A stretch of DNA of 64,000 nucleotides from Polynucleobacter campilacus. Its GTDB lineage: Bacteria > Pseudomonadota > Gammaproteobacteria > Burkholderiales > Burkholderiaceae. The DNA lies in NCBI RefSeq assembly GCF_002206625.1, contig NZ_NGUP01000005.1:1-64000 (forward strand), in the 5' to 3' direction. The position numbers were made by a program, and so were the translations under genes. Positions 32,642 to 41,293 of this stretch are shown here, piece after piece. Positions within the stretch are counted from its first letter, which is position 1. The number at the start of each line of letters is the position of its first letter. The notes under the pieces are model-generated. The model was not told the origin of the DNA. It did not search any database and saw nothing but the letters and a program-made list of their open reading frames with translations.

Positions 32642-33433
32642 ATGTTTATAGACTCTCATTGCCATCTCGATTTCCCAGAATTTCAATCTCGCTTGCCTGA
32701 AGTGCTTGCGAATATGGCGGCTGCCAAAGTAAGCAATGCCTTGTGCGTATCTGTCGATCTGCCAGACTTTCCCAATGTTTTAAAGCTTGCCCAGGATCAC
32801 TCCCATTTATATGCCTCTGTTGGGGTTCATCCCGACTATGAGGACACTCCCGAGCCTAGTTATGACTTCCTGGTAGAAACCGCTTTAAAGCATCCCAAAA
32901 TCGTTGCTATTGGTGAAACTGGACTGGACTACTACCGAATGGGTGATCGCAGCTATGCATCCATGGAATGGCAACGTGAGCGCTTTAGAACCCATATCAG
33001 GGCTGCAATAGCCTCTAAAAAGCCTCTTATCATCCATACACGTTCAGCATCCGAAGACACTATCAAGATCCTCAAGGAAGAGGGCGCACAGCAGATTGGC
33101 GGGGTGATGCATTGCTTTACTGAAAGCCTAGAAATGGCTCAACTGGCTATGGAAATGGGCTTTTATATCTCTTTTTCTGGAATAGTGACCTTTAAAAGTG
33201 CTAAAGACCTTCAGGCGACATGTATGGCGGTTCCGCTGGACAGAATGCTCATCGAGACAGATTCTCCTTATCTAGCGCCTATTCCGTATCGCGGGAAAAT
33301 CAATGAGCCTGCATGGGTGGCTAAGGTTGGCGAATTCATTGCTAATCTCAAAGGAATTCCTATTCAAGAGCTTGCTGATCAAACTTCAAGTAATTTTTAT
33401 GAATGTTTTCAATTAGATAGAAGTTATTCATGA
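32642..33433 (+). CDS. TatD-family metal-dependent hydrolase (YcfH type)
   Basis: TIM-barrel deoxyribonuclease-type hydrolase of 263 residues. Metal ligands are seen in DSHCHLDF (2-9), the Glu of GETGLDYYR (about 91-99), IIHTRSASEDT and ETDSPYLAPIPYRGK. Follows holB as in E. coli (ycfH). DNA repair or quality control is suggested by family. Its stop overlaps the ankyrin gene by four bases (ATGA). Confidence 0.93.
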   Translation: MFIDSHCHLDFPEFQSRLPEVLANMAAAKVSNALCVSVDLPDFPNVLKLAQDHSHLYASVGVHPDYEDTPEPSYDFLVETALKHPKIVAIGETGLDYYRMGDRSYASMEWQRERFRTHIRAAIASKKPLIIHTRSASEDTIKILKEEGAQQIGGVMHCFTESLEMAQLAMEMGFYISFSGIVTFKSAKDLQATCMAVPLDRMLIETDSPYLAPIPYRGKINEPAWVAKVGEFIANLKGIPIQELADQTSSNFYECFQLDRSYS

Positions 33434-34131
33434 TATTAAAGTTTAATAAATTAGGGATGTTTTTATGTTTGATTTGCATTGGAATTCAGCTTTCTCACTC
33501 ACAAACCCCAGCCCAGGTTGCTGATTTTGCCAAAGCAGCTAAATTTGATGATGTTTCTGAGGTCAAAGCTTTACTAAAAAAAGGCTTAAATCCAAACACT
33601 GTTGATGTAAATGGCAGCCCAATGTTGGTTTTGGCCATTAGGGAGAAATCTCCTAAGGTTATTGATTTATTGCTTGGCGATAAGAATATTGATGTTGACT
33701 TATCGGATAAGAACGGTGAAACACCCTTAATGATGGCTTCAATCGATGGAAATTTGCCACTTGTTAAGACTCTGGTTATTGGCCATAAGGCACAACTAGA
33801 TCACATTGGCTGGACACCTTTACATTACGCGTGCGCCAAGGGCCAGCTGGAAGTTTCCCAGTTCTTAATTGCAAATGGAGCTATCGTTGATTCCATGAGC
33901 CTTGGCAATACAACGCCGCTGATGATGGCCGTCCAATCTGGCAATGAGCAATTGGTCAAGCTGCTCTTAGATAAAGGCGCAGACTTACAACTACGAAACT
34001 CACAAGGCTTAACAGCGATTGATATTGCTGATGTTTATGACAAGCCTTGGATTAGTGAGGGCCTTAGATCCCGTTGGTTAAAACTCTATAAGAAGCCTTA
34101 TGTGAGCCCAGTGAAGTCAAAGGCCTCATAG
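33430..34131 (+). CDS. Exported ankyrin-repeat protein
   Basis: A 233-residue protein with a signal peptide (LGMFLCLICIGIQLSHS-Q) and four to five ankyrin repeats at about 35-205 (TVDVNGSPMLVLAIREKSPKV, NGETPLMMASIDGNLPLVK, GWTPLHYACAKGQLEVSQFL, TPLMMAVQSGNEQLVKLLL). It binds an unknown protein in the periplasm. Its start overlaps the tatD stop. Ankyrin genes in this operon position are familiar from related bacteria. Confidence 0.88.
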   Translation: MILKFNKLGMFLCLICIGIQLSHSQTPAQVADFAKAAKFDDVSEVKALLKKGLNPNTVDVNGSPMLVLAIREKSPKVIDLLLGDKNIDVDLSDKNGETPLMMASIDGNLPLVKTLVIGHKAQLDHIGWTPLHYACAKGQLEVSQFLIANGAIVDSMSLGNTTPLMMAVQSGNEQLVKLLLDKGADLQLRNSQGLTAIDIADVYDKPWISEGLRSRWLKLYKKPYVSPVKSKAS

Positions 34132-34197
34132 ACAATCTGCGTATAATCATTATTATGTCAAATAAGATATTTCTGTAATCCTCACCCCCAAAGCCCA

Positions 34198-34725
34198 ATG
34201 TTCCTCATAGACCTCATTCACAGCGCTGACCTTCCTAGCTTTGCTACCCTGTTTAGTGAAATCAATACCGATATGGGCAATGGACAGATCTGGTTTGTCT
34301 TGCTGTTGGCGTGCTTCATGTTGACGCTTCACGGCATGATTGTTTTATCAATTGCAGGTACGTTTCATTGGTTGGATCAAAAACTCGAAAATAGACGAAT
34401 CTATGGCGGCAATTTCGTATCCTATTTCATCGCAATCTTGCTGATTATTGCCGTCCATTTCGCTGAAATTATTGCTTGGGCGTATATCTGCGTGGCATTG
34501 AAGGTATTCCCTACCAATCCGCAAACTTTCTACTTTGCCGGTGAAATGTACACAACGGTTGGATATGGCAATTACACCTTAACCGAGCACTGGAGAGTTT
34601 TACCGATCATTATTTCCTTTACCGGGATCTTCGCCGTATCCATGTCCGGAGCTGCTTTGTATTCAATGATGGTGAACTTACTAGGCCATTCCAAACAAAG
34701 CCCTAAATCAGGATCAGGCTTTTAG
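34198..34725 (+). CDS. Potassium channel-like protein (ion channel 2 family)
   Basis: A 175-residue membrane protein with three hydrophobic segments (about 30-58, 77-102, 133-163) and a K+ selectivity filter between the last two: MYTTVGYGNYTL (about 116-127), matching TVGYG. No cytosolic RCK domain is attached. No ribosome site is seen before ATG 34198; a TATAAT at 34142-34147 could be its -10. Its stop overlaps that of the convergent DUF3108 gene. Confidence 0.8.
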   Translation: MFLIDLIHSADLPSFATLFSEINTDMGNGQIWFVLLLACFMLTLHGMIVLSIAGTFHWLDQKLENRRIYGGNFVSYFIAILLIIAVHFAEIIAWAYICVALKVFPTNPQTFYFAGEMYTTVGYGNYTLTEHWRVLPIIISFTGIFAVSMSGAALYSMMVNLLGHSKQSPKSGSGF

Positions 34726-35732
34726 GGCTTAGTTCCCGCTGGTATAGGGCTCTTTTGTTTGAATACCAACTCGAGCACCCTACCATTGGCTTCCTGAGAC
34801 CGAATTCTCCCTGGCAGCCAATCTAGGTCTTTGGCTAGCCAAATATCTACTTGACGCTTAAATGGATCTTTTTCGCGCTGCATTAAGGCATAACGACGGT
34901 TAACTGACTTTCCCAATGAGGGAATATCTTCAGAAACTGCCTCTCCGTAACTCTTAAAGTTCCACATTTCTAGAGTGTTGTAATCAACTACTGGCAAAGA
35001 TCGAATGCTGCCTGCCTCATCGATCTTGCTATCGCCGTTGAGCAAAGAGGCAAACTGAAACATCAAACTAAATCGGTCTTGCGTGCCCGGAAGAAGATCT
35101 GGAGTGAATTCTGGTTTTTCTGAGAAGTACATCTTCCCTCCCCCATTTGCATCCCTATCAAAGCGAGAATAACGAGGCGGCTTAGTACCGCGTTGAGTCC
35201 AGTAGATGGATGGTGCAATGCCGTATGCATCGACAGTTCCTCTGGATTCAAATACAAAAGGACCAACAAAAGCAAATGGGATATTGATGTAAAGGCGATA
35301 GTTATTGCCATCAACAATCCAATCAATTTCCCCCGTCTGATACTGCTGTCCATCGACATAGGCATCGTAATAAATAATTCCTGACTCTGGGAGCTTGAAA
35401 GCAATCCCCTGTTGATTAATGGCCCCACCCTGCTCGCCACCGCTCGCAAGACTCTTGGAGTCTTCGACTGCATTGGTGGTTGTCTCTTTATTTACTTTCT
35501 TTGTAGGCGCCTTAGCCATCTGAATTTTCTTTGGCGGCTCAACTTTTAGCTCTGTCCTAATAATGAGATCATCCGCAATCTCTGGCGGTGAATTAAAAGA
35601 TAGAAAAGGAATGCCAAAAAATAAAATAAAATGGCCAATCAAAGACAGGGCCAATGCAATGAGAATAATCCGCAAAGGTTTTGCGTGAATCAAGTTAATA
35701 CTTTGAGAGTGCTTAAATTGCTCTAGCTCCAA
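34722..35732 (-). CDS. DUF3108 protein with an N-terminal membrane anchor
   Basis: A 336-residue protein: one membrane helix at about 21-45 (IILIALALSLIGHFILFFGIPF), a Lys/Pro-rich TonB-like linker (LKVEPPKKIQMAKAPTKK), then a periplasmic DUF3108 domain (about 115-325; YYDAYVDGQQYQTGEIDW, DLLPGTQDRFSLMFQ, VDIWLAKDLDWLPGRIR). Function unknown. Its start is two bases after the stop of the HNH gene. A 136-residue antisense-free frame inside it on the same strand is a shadow. Confidence 0.82.
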   Translation of the reverse strand: MELEQFKHSQSINLIHAKPLRIILIALALSLIGHFILFFGIPFLSFNSPPEIADDLIIRTELKVEPPKKIQMAKAPTKKVNKETTTNAVEDSKSLASGGEQGGAINQQGIAFKLPESGIIYYDAYVDGQQYQTGEIDWIVDGNNYRLYINIPFAFVGPFVFESRGTVDAYGIAPSIYWTQRGTKPPRYSRFDRDANGGGKMYFSEKPEFTPDLLPGTQDRFSLMFQFASLLNGDSKIDEAGSIRSLPVVDYNTLEMWNFKSYGEAVSEDIPSLGKSVNRRYALMQREKDPFKRQVDIWLAKDLDWLPGRIRSQEANGRVLELVFKQKSPIPAGTKP

Positions 35733-35734
35733 AC

Positions 35735-36304
35735 TCAGAGAGCACTCTCGAGTAAACGACTGTTCTTAGGCAAATTGGCGGCCAGGAAGTCCATCTGGTC
35801 TGCCAGAATATTTCTTCCCTTCAGAATCATATCTTCGTACAGGCTTGGTAGATAAGGGGTATACAACAAACCCATGCCGGCCTGTTCAGGGGTGCGATTA
35901 CCCTTGCGTTGATTGCAGGGCCTACAAGAAATAACTAGATTCATCCAGGAGTACTTACCACCACGACTATTTGGGATGATGTGCTCGGCCTCGGCGTGAT
36001 TTTCGTGAATAGTGTCACCGCAATAAGCACACAGACCTCGATCACGCTTAAAAAGTTTGTGTTTTGTAATCACTGGTGCAACGTCAAATAAATTAATCTT
36101 TGCACTACCTTTGATAGCAATGATCGAATGAAGTTCGATAACGGATTGCAAGCCACTAGCCCTAGAAATGCCACCACGCATTTTCATAATGGGGTCACCT
36201 AGCGTCCACAAAACACTGTTATCAGCGTATTGCTTGGTTGCTTCCTCTGCGTTAACCCAACCCTGGGGAATTCCACCAGCGTCTAGTTTTAAGATGCTCA
36301 GCAC
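35735..36304 (-). CDS. HNH endonuclease
   Basis: A 189-residue protein with a complete HNH fold: the zinc pairs CAYCGDTI (about 90) and CRPCNQRKG (about 130), and AEHIIPNSRGGKYSWMNLV between them. The N-terminal 70 residues (SILKLDAGGIPQGWVNAEEA) are found in stand-alone HNH proteins of proteobacteria. No methylase, toxin or phage gene is beside it, so a housekeeping DNA role is more likely than restriction. It precedes the DUF3108 gene by two bases. Confidence 0.9.
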   Translation of the reverse strand: MLSILKLDAGGIPQGWVNAEEATKQYADNSVLWTLGDPIMKMRGGISRASGLQSVIELHSIIAIKGSAKINLFDVAPVITKHKLFKRDRGLCAYCGDTIHENHAEAEHIIPNSRGGKYSWMNLVISCRPCNQRKGNRTPEQAGMGLLYTPYLPSLYEDMILKGRNILADQMDFLAANLPKNSRLLESAL

Positions 36305-36382
36305 AAACTCTCCTTTCTTGACCTAGGCAAAGCCATCGATCTATAGACTTATCTTACAGAAGAAATTTGCGTCAATCAATCA

Positions 36383-36970
36383 TCAGGGGGATATAAACTC
36401 CAAGACCCTTGGAAGATGGTCTGCATACTCGGCGATTCCATGGTCACTGCCTTCAAGGATAAGCTGATGAGCGCCTTGGTAGAAGTCACTCATTTCTCTC
36501 CAATCTAGCAATTCATCTCCTTTTGCGGCAATTAAAAAGTAGCGCTTAGGATCAGAAATTCTCTCAACCTGTAGGCTCTTGAGTTCTTCGATATATTCGG
36601 GCCGAAAATCAAAGGGTTCATTGCTGTCATAGGATGTCATCATCCCCACATGGGGGGCAAGCTCTCTAGCTGCGCGCACTGCCGGATTTAAGGCAACTGC
36701 CTTGCAGCTATATTTTTCTGCCAGATAGTTGGCATAAAATCCACCAAGCGATGATCCGATAACAACAATGCGATCAGTCTTAGATTGGTCTATACAGGCC
36801 GTTACCATCGCCATGCTTTCTTTGGGTGATGCTAACAACTGCGGGCAATACCAATCGAAGGTATGAGCCGCAGTTGATAAGGTTTTGACTGCCTCACCTG
36901 TCATCACCGCCTTACTAGATCTTGGCGAAGATCGAAAACCATGCAAATACACTAATAGGGTTGATGACAT
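36383..36970 (-). CDS. YqiA/YcfP-type alpha/beta hydrolase
   Basis: A 195-residue esterase of the UPF0227 family. It begins LLVYLHGFRSSPRSSKA, with the nucleophile Ser in VIGSSLGGFYANYLAE (about 77), the acid in AAKGDELLDW and His in EGSDHGI. Cytosolic. Substrate unknown. Located 17 bases downstream of the reductase gene glxR on the same strand. Confidence 0.88.
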   Translation of the reverse strand: MSSTLLVYLHGFRSSPRSSKAVMTGEAVKTLSTAAHTFDWYCPQLLASPKESMAMVTACIDQSKTDRIVVIGSSLGGFYANYLAEKYSCKAVALNPAVRAARELAPHVGMMTSYDSNEPFDFRPEYIEELKSLQVERISDPKRYFLIAAKGDELLDWREMSDFYQGAHQLILEGSDHGIAEYADHLPRVLEFISP

Positions 36971-36987
36971 ATATAGAGATATAGAGC

Positions 36988-37887
36988 TTAGGCTTTTTGA
37001 CCCACCTCAAAGTTCGCTAGCTTTTCTAATGCTTTGACCATTGCCGAATGATCCCAGGCTTTACCACCATGTGCAGCGCATGAGTTAAACAATTCTTGGG
37101 CAGTAGCTGTATTCGGAAGTGAGACGCCCAGGGCTCGAGCACTATTGAGCGCAAGGTTTAAATCCTTTTGATGCAATTCAATCCTAAAGCCAGGATCAAA
37201 TGTGCGCTTAACCATGCGCTCTCCATGCACTTCAAGAATTTTGGAGCTGGCAAAACCGCCCATCAGTGCCAGGCGAACCTTAGCAGGATCTGCACCCGCT
37301 TTAGATGCAAATACAAGGGCCTCTGCTACAGCTTCAATATTCAAAGCAACAATAATCTGGTTCGCAACTTTGGCAGTTTGGCCGTCACCATTGCCGCCAA
37401 CCAAGTTAATGTTCTTGCCCATCAGATCCAGCACAGGTTTTATTTTATTAAATACAGCCTCATCACCGCCGACCATAATCGAGAGCGTGGCGTTTTTAGC
37501 GCCAACTTCGCCGCCAGAGACAGGTGCATCAAGATAATCACAACCCAAGGCATTTATTTTCTTGGCATATTCTTTAGTGGCGATTGGTGAAATAGAGCTC
37601 ATATCAACCACAACCTTGCCCTTGGATAAACCAGCCGCAACCCCTTTATCACCAAATAACACTTTTTCAACATCTGGTGTGTCTGGAACCATAGCGAAAA
37701 TAATGTCTGCTTTTTGGGCAACTTCGCTTGGGCTTGCGCATTGAATAGCTGCTGAGGAGGCTAACTCTTGAGGAACTTTGCTTCTGGTAGAGATGAATAC
37801 CTCATGACCTGCTTTAACCAGTTGGCCTGCCATAGGAGCACCCATAATTCCAAGACCAACAAAACCTAATTTTAATTTCGCACTCAT
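36988..37887 (-). CDS. glxR: 2-hydroxy-3-oxopropionate (tartronate semialdehyde) reductase
   Basis: Reduces tartronate semialdehyde to D-glycerate with NAD(P)H. A 299-residue beta-hydroxyacid dehydrogenase: Rossmann motif GFVGLGIMGAPMAGQL (8-23), DAPVSGGEVGAKNATL (about 121-136) and the catalytic Lys in GNGDGQTAKVANQ. Directly downstream of the hydroxypyruvate isomerase gene. The pair belongs to glyoxylate use through Gcl, but no gcl is in the window. Confidence 0.92.
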   Translation of the reverse strand: MSAKLKLGFVGLGIMGAPMAGQLVKAGHEVFISTRSKVPQELASSAAIQCASPSEVAQKADIIFAMVPDTPDVEKVLFGDKGVAAGLSKGKVVVDMSSISPIATKEYAKKINALGCDYLDAPVSGGEVGAKNATLSIMVGGDEAVFNKIKPVLDLMGKNINLVGGNGDGQTAKVANQIIVALNIEAVAEALVFASKAGADPAKVRLALMGGFASSKILEVHGERMVKRTFDPGFRIELHQKDLNLALNSARALGVSLPNTATAQELFNSCAAHGGKAWDHSAMVKALEKLANFEVGQKA

Positions 37888-37920
37888 TTTCTTTTCCTTT
37901 TGTATTTGTTTCGATTTATT

Positions 37921-38700
37921 TTAAGAATTTAACTTTTGTATCCAACCTAGACCTGCTTCAGTAGTAGTTGCGGGCTTGTATTCACAACCAATCCATCCTG
38001 AATATCCGATCCGGTCTAGGAATTTGAATAGATGTACATAATTAATTTCGCCTGTACCAGGTTCGTTGCGACCAGGATTATCGGCTAATTGAATATGTCC
38101 AATCTTGGCAAGATTCTTTTCCATTGTGTTGCAAAGTTCACCCTCCATACGCTGGGCATGATAGATGTCGTATTGCACGAAAAGATTATCGGCAGCAACC
38201 TCCTTGAGAATATCAAGCGCCTGCTGGGTTGTGCTTAAAAAGAATCCAGGAATATCAAAAGTATTGATTGGTTCAATCAGCAGCCTTAGATTAGCCTTTT
38301 TTAATTCAGCTGATGCGTATTTAAGGTTCGACACGAAGGTATCATGTAATAACTTGCTGTCTACTCCAGCAGGAGCTTTGCCTGCTAGACAATTGAGCTG
38401 TGGAACGCCTAAGACCTTGGCGTATTCGATTGCTTTAGTAACGCCCTCACGAAATTCTGCTACTCGATCCGGGTGACAAGCAATTCCCCGCTCTCCAGCA
38501 TCCCAATCTCCAGCAGGTAAGTTATGAAGGACTAGCTTTAAGCCATGTTGATCTAACTTATTTTTAATTTCAGAAGCCGCAAATGGATAAGGGAAGAGAA
38601 ACTCAACTGCCTTAAATCCAGACTTGTGGGCTTTCTCAAAGCGATCTAAGAATGGCGTCTCTGTAAAAAGCATTGTTAAATTTGCGGCAAATTGAGGCAT
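37921..38700 (-). CDS. hyi: Hydroxypyruvate isomerase
   Basis: Interconverts hydroxypyruvate and tartronate semialdehyde. The 259-residue TIM-barrel protein has PQFAANLTMLFTETPFLDRF at the N-terminus, LLIEPINTFDIPGFFL with the metal Glu, VQYDIYHAQRMEGEL and IGCEYKPATTTEAGLGW. Followed 33 bases later by glxR. Regulation is not apparent. Confidence 0.93.
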   Translation of the reverse strand: MPQFAANLTMLFTETPFLDRFEKAHKSGFKAVEFLFPYPFAASEIKNKLDQHGLKLVLHNLPAGDWDAGERGIACHPDRVAEFREGVTKAIEYAKVLGVPQLNCLAGKAPAGVDSKLLHDTFVSNLKYASAELKKANLRLLIEPINTFDIPGFFLSTTQQALDILKEVAADNLFVQYDIYHAQRMEGELCNTMEKNLAKIGHIQLADNPGRNEPGTGEINYVHLFKFLDRIGYSGWIGCEYKPATTTEAGLGWIQKLNS

Positions 38701-38851
38701 TTCATACCCTCCTTAGGGTTTTAGAATCAAACAGTGATCTTATCAAAAATGAAGATTCCAGTCTTAACCGCCATTTAGCGCCTTAGAAGGCATATAAACG
38801 CTAAAAGTGAGCTAGTATCCAGATATGAGGCGCTTATTTACAAGGAAAATA

Positions 38852-39460
38852 ATGAATATCAAATCTACAATCATTTCACTATCAATCGCAGCTGTATTAG
38901 CCTTGCCTACTTTGGTGATGGCCCAAGCAAAGCCTGCCGATTCTGCTGCTAAGCCAATGGTGATCGACGCTGCTGTAGTCGATAACCGTTACCAACTATA
39001 TGAAGGCACCATAGTTGCCATTGATAAGAAGACGCGTACGATTACCTTCAAGAATAAAGAAGGCGAATCTAAATTTGTTGCTGGCCCAGAAATTGCCAAT
39101 TTTGATCAGATCAAAAAAGGCGACCAAGTCAACGTTACCTATGAATTAGCTGTTGCAATCGAGCTGATTAAAACCAAGAGCGATGGTATTCGTAGCAAAG
39201 TAGAGACTAATACGGTTACCGATTCCAAGCCGAATGAAAAGCCATCTGAAGTCATTGCCAATAAGACAACCATCATTGCCGATATCGTTGCAGTGGATCG
39301 CGACAAGAAGCTAGTCTCGGTAAAGGGCCCCAGTGGCAAGATTACAACTGTCACTGTTAAAAATCCAGCCCTCTTGGCGGATGTCAAAGTTGGCGAACAA
39401 GTGAAAGTGATTTATTACGATGCAATGGCTGCATCTATCACTTCACCTAAAAAGAAGTAA
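38852..39460 (+). CDS. Exported protein with two similar beta-domains
   Basis: A 202-residue protein starting at ATG 38852 (AAGGA at 38842-38846; an upstream in-frame ATG at 38825 lacks a site). Signal peptide ends LVMAQ (about 26). The mature chain has two alike units, YEGTIVAIDKKTRTITFKNKEG...KKGDQVNVTYELA and IIADIVAVDRDKKLVSVKGPSG...KVGEQVKVIYYDA, each about 60 residues, an OB- or SH3-like pattern from internal duplication. Family and function unknown. Confidence 0.7.
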   Translation: MNIKSTIISLSIAAVLALPTLVMAQAKPADSAAKPMVIDAAVVDNRYQLYEGTIVAIDKKTRTITFKNKEGESKFVAGPEIANFDQIKKGDQVNVTYELAVAIELIKTKSDGIRSKVETNTVTDSKPNEKPSEVIANKTTIIADIVAVDRDKKLVSVKGPSGKITTVTVKNPALLADVKVGEQVKVIYYDAMAASITSPKKK

Positions 39461-39472
39461 AAAGAAAATTAG

Positions 39473-39937
39473 TTATTCAGGTTTGAGGGGGGTATTTTTC
39501 AAGAGATCTCGTATTTTGCTGTCCCCTTCAACCATCAGCTTGAAACGAGATTCACTCACCAAAATAGCCACCTTTGCATTGTATTGTTCGCGACGTAACC
39601 ACTCAACTAAAAAACATATAAGCGCGGTATAGGTGGCATAAACAAACAATATTGTTATGTCTCGGGTATCAATAACGGTAAACTCGCCAAAAGGTGCCAT
39701 AAAGAAATACGAAATCAAGGGGATACTTAACGCGACGGTTAGTAACGCTGGACCAGTCCCGAAGAAGAAGGCAATCACAATCGTATTAATCTGGAAGAAA
39801 AATAGCGGAAGCGCCTCTTCAACTTGCGGCTGAAGGCTAAAGCGAATGCAAAAAGCGAAAAATACACCCACACAGGCATTTAGATAGCCTTTTGCCTTAT
39901 TGGGGCACCACCGATAAGCATTAAGATTATGTTTCAT
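39473..39937 (-). CDS. Stand-alone DUF4118 (KdpD-type sensor) membrane protein
   Basis: A 154-residue protein with four hydrophobic segments (about 18-36, 45-60, 61-80, 92-112) that match DUF4118, the membrane sensor part of KdpD-like histidine kinases (FFQINTIVIAFFFGTGPALL, FMAPFGEFTVIDTRD). A short cytosolic helix follows, then the protein stops: no kinase, PAS or receiver domain. No broken kinase remains lie downstream. Convergent with the duplicated-domain gene. Confidence 0.75.
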   Translation of the reverse strand: MKHNLNAYRWCPNKAKGYLNACVGVFFAFCIRFSLQPQVEEALPLFFFQINTIVIAFFFGTGPALLTVALSIPLISYFFMAPFGEFTVIDTRDITILFVYATYTALICFLVEWLRREQYNAKVAILVSESRFKLMVEGDSKIRDLLKNTPLKPE

Positions 39938-39994
39938 GATTTCCTTGGGCGGTGTATGCTTTGCAGCATCACTATATTAGAGACAGTGTAAGAC

Positions 39995-40846
39995 ATGCCA
40001 TCTAGAAATGAAATAGGCGCCCCAAAGGACAGTATCACCATTCTACTTCCGGGTTTAAATGGCGGCGGTCTCGAATTGGGTCAACTCCCTAGCTTTCTGA
40101 ATTCAAACGGTTTTGATACTGTCTTGCCTGAAATTAAGGGCTATCTTTTTGGCAGCCCAGCAGATGACTATGAAAATTGGATTAGCCAAATTCACAATTG
40201 CATAGATGAACTCAAGAATCAATATAAAACTATTAATCTGGCAGGCATCAGTATGGGCTCAACTCTAGCCTTAGCAGTTGCAACGCAAAGAGTTGATATT
40301 GCATCCATCGCCCTGCTTTCACCAGTATTGCGCTATGACGGTTGGTCGGTGCCCTGGTATCGTTTTCTATTAGATATCGCCTATAACCTTGGGATTCGCG
40401 ATTGGGAGTACTCTGAGCGAGAGCCATTTGGAATTAAAAACCCTGATTTACGACGCCGAGTTCGGGATAAATTTAAGTCTCATGAATTGTCTGAGGTAGG
40501 AGCCCCGCTAATCACTGCAAGGCATTTACACGAAGCCAAGGGACTCATGTCGTACACGACAAAAAATCTCGATATGATCACCTCTAGATTGCTGCTCATT
40601 CAGTCTGTTGAGGACGATACATGCTCGATCTGGTCTGCAGAAAAGATATTGGCCAATGTTAAGTCGGATCTTCGAAGAACCATTTGGTTAGGAAATAGCT
40701 ATCACATTATCACTATCGATAACGAGCGAGAGATTGTGTTAAACGAAGCCTTGCGTTTCTTTGCGCGAGCAGCTGGCGACAATCGTGGCGCAGATAATTA
40801 CTACTCAGATATGAGTCCTAAAGCACTGCGTACTAGAGCTCTTTAA
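39995..40846 (+). CDS. Alpha/beta hydrolase (carboxylesterase-like)
   Basis: A 283-residue cytosolic hydrolase. The nucleophile Ser is in LAGISMGSTLALAV (about 88), the acid probably in SVEDDTC and the His in GNSYHIITID. The LLPGLNGGG N-terminal strand replaces HG. This is the monoacylglycerol-lipase/carboxylesterase arrangement. Substrate unknown. The downstream terminator at 40864 may serve it and the opposing tRNA cluster. Confidence 0.8.
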   Translation: MPSRNEIGAPKDSITILLPGLNGGGLELGQLPSFLNSNGFDTVLPEIKGYLFGSPADDYENWISQIHNCIDELKNQYKTINLAGISMGSTLALAVATQRVDIASIALLSPVLRYDGWSVPWYRFLLDIAYNLGIRDWEYSEREPFGIKNPDLRRRVRDKFKSHELSEVGAPLITARHLHEAKGLMSYTTKNLDMITSRLLLIQSVEDDTCSIWSAEKILANVKSDLRRTIWLGNSYHIITIDNEREIVLNEALRFFARAAGDNRGADNYYSDMSPKALRTRAL

Positions 40847-40863
40847 TTTAAGGTAGAAATAAA

Positions 40864-40890
40864 AAAAGCCCCCTTCTGCAGGGGGCTTTT
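40864..40890. terminator. Bidirectional Rho-independent terminator
   Basis: Stem AAAAGCCCCC (40864-40873) / GGGGGCTTTT (40881-40890) with a seven-base loop and T-tracts in both directions. It lies between the convergent hydrolase gene and the tRNA cluster. Confidence 0.92.
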
Positions 40891-40898
40891 AGTTGTCT

Positions 40899-40975
40899 TG
40901 GCGGAACGGACGGGACTCGAACCCGCGACCCTCGGCGTGACAGGCCGATATTCTAACCAACTGAACTACCGCTCC
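40899..40975 (-). tRNA. tRNA-Asp (GTC)
   Basis: A 77-base cloverleaf with acceptor GGAGCGG/CCGTTCC, anticodon loop CTGTCAC giving GTC, TΨC arm GGTTCGAGTC and encoded CCA. Third of three tandem tRNAs downstream of gltX. Confidence 0.96.
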
Positions 40976-41025
40976 AAAATACATCGAGAAAAACATCACA
41001 CTACATTTTACTGCCACCAGAATTC

Positions 41026-41101
41026 TGGCGTCCCCAGGGGGATTCGAACCCCCGTACTCACCGTGAAAGGGTGATGTCCTAGGCCTCTAGACGATGGGGA
41101 C
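41026..41101 (-). tRNA. tRNA-Glu (TTC)
   Basis: A 76-base cloverleaf with acceptor GTCCCCA/TGGGGAC, anticodon TTC in CTTTCAC, GGTTCGAATC arm and encoded CCA. It sits in the same strand and run as gltX, which charges it. Confidence 0.96.
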
Positions 41102-41136
41102 CTGGACTACTACTAATTACTGCAATTTTGAATGTT

Positions 41137-41212
<76 letters not shown>

Positions 41213-41293
41213 GAAATCCCACAATAAACCTGCAAGACACTCAAAACAATCCAAGATTTTAGCCTATTTTTGTGCAACTGCGCAAATTGCCTA

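Noticed and set aside
35063..35473. 136-codon minus-strand frame inside the DUF3108 gene
   Set aside because: It is an alternative frame of a well-supported DUF3108 gene on the same strand; its translation has no coherent domain.
35735..36304. HNH gene as a restriction enzyme or mobile-element gene
   Set aside because: No methylase, intron or phage context; it is tightly linked to a DUF3108 gene on the same strand.
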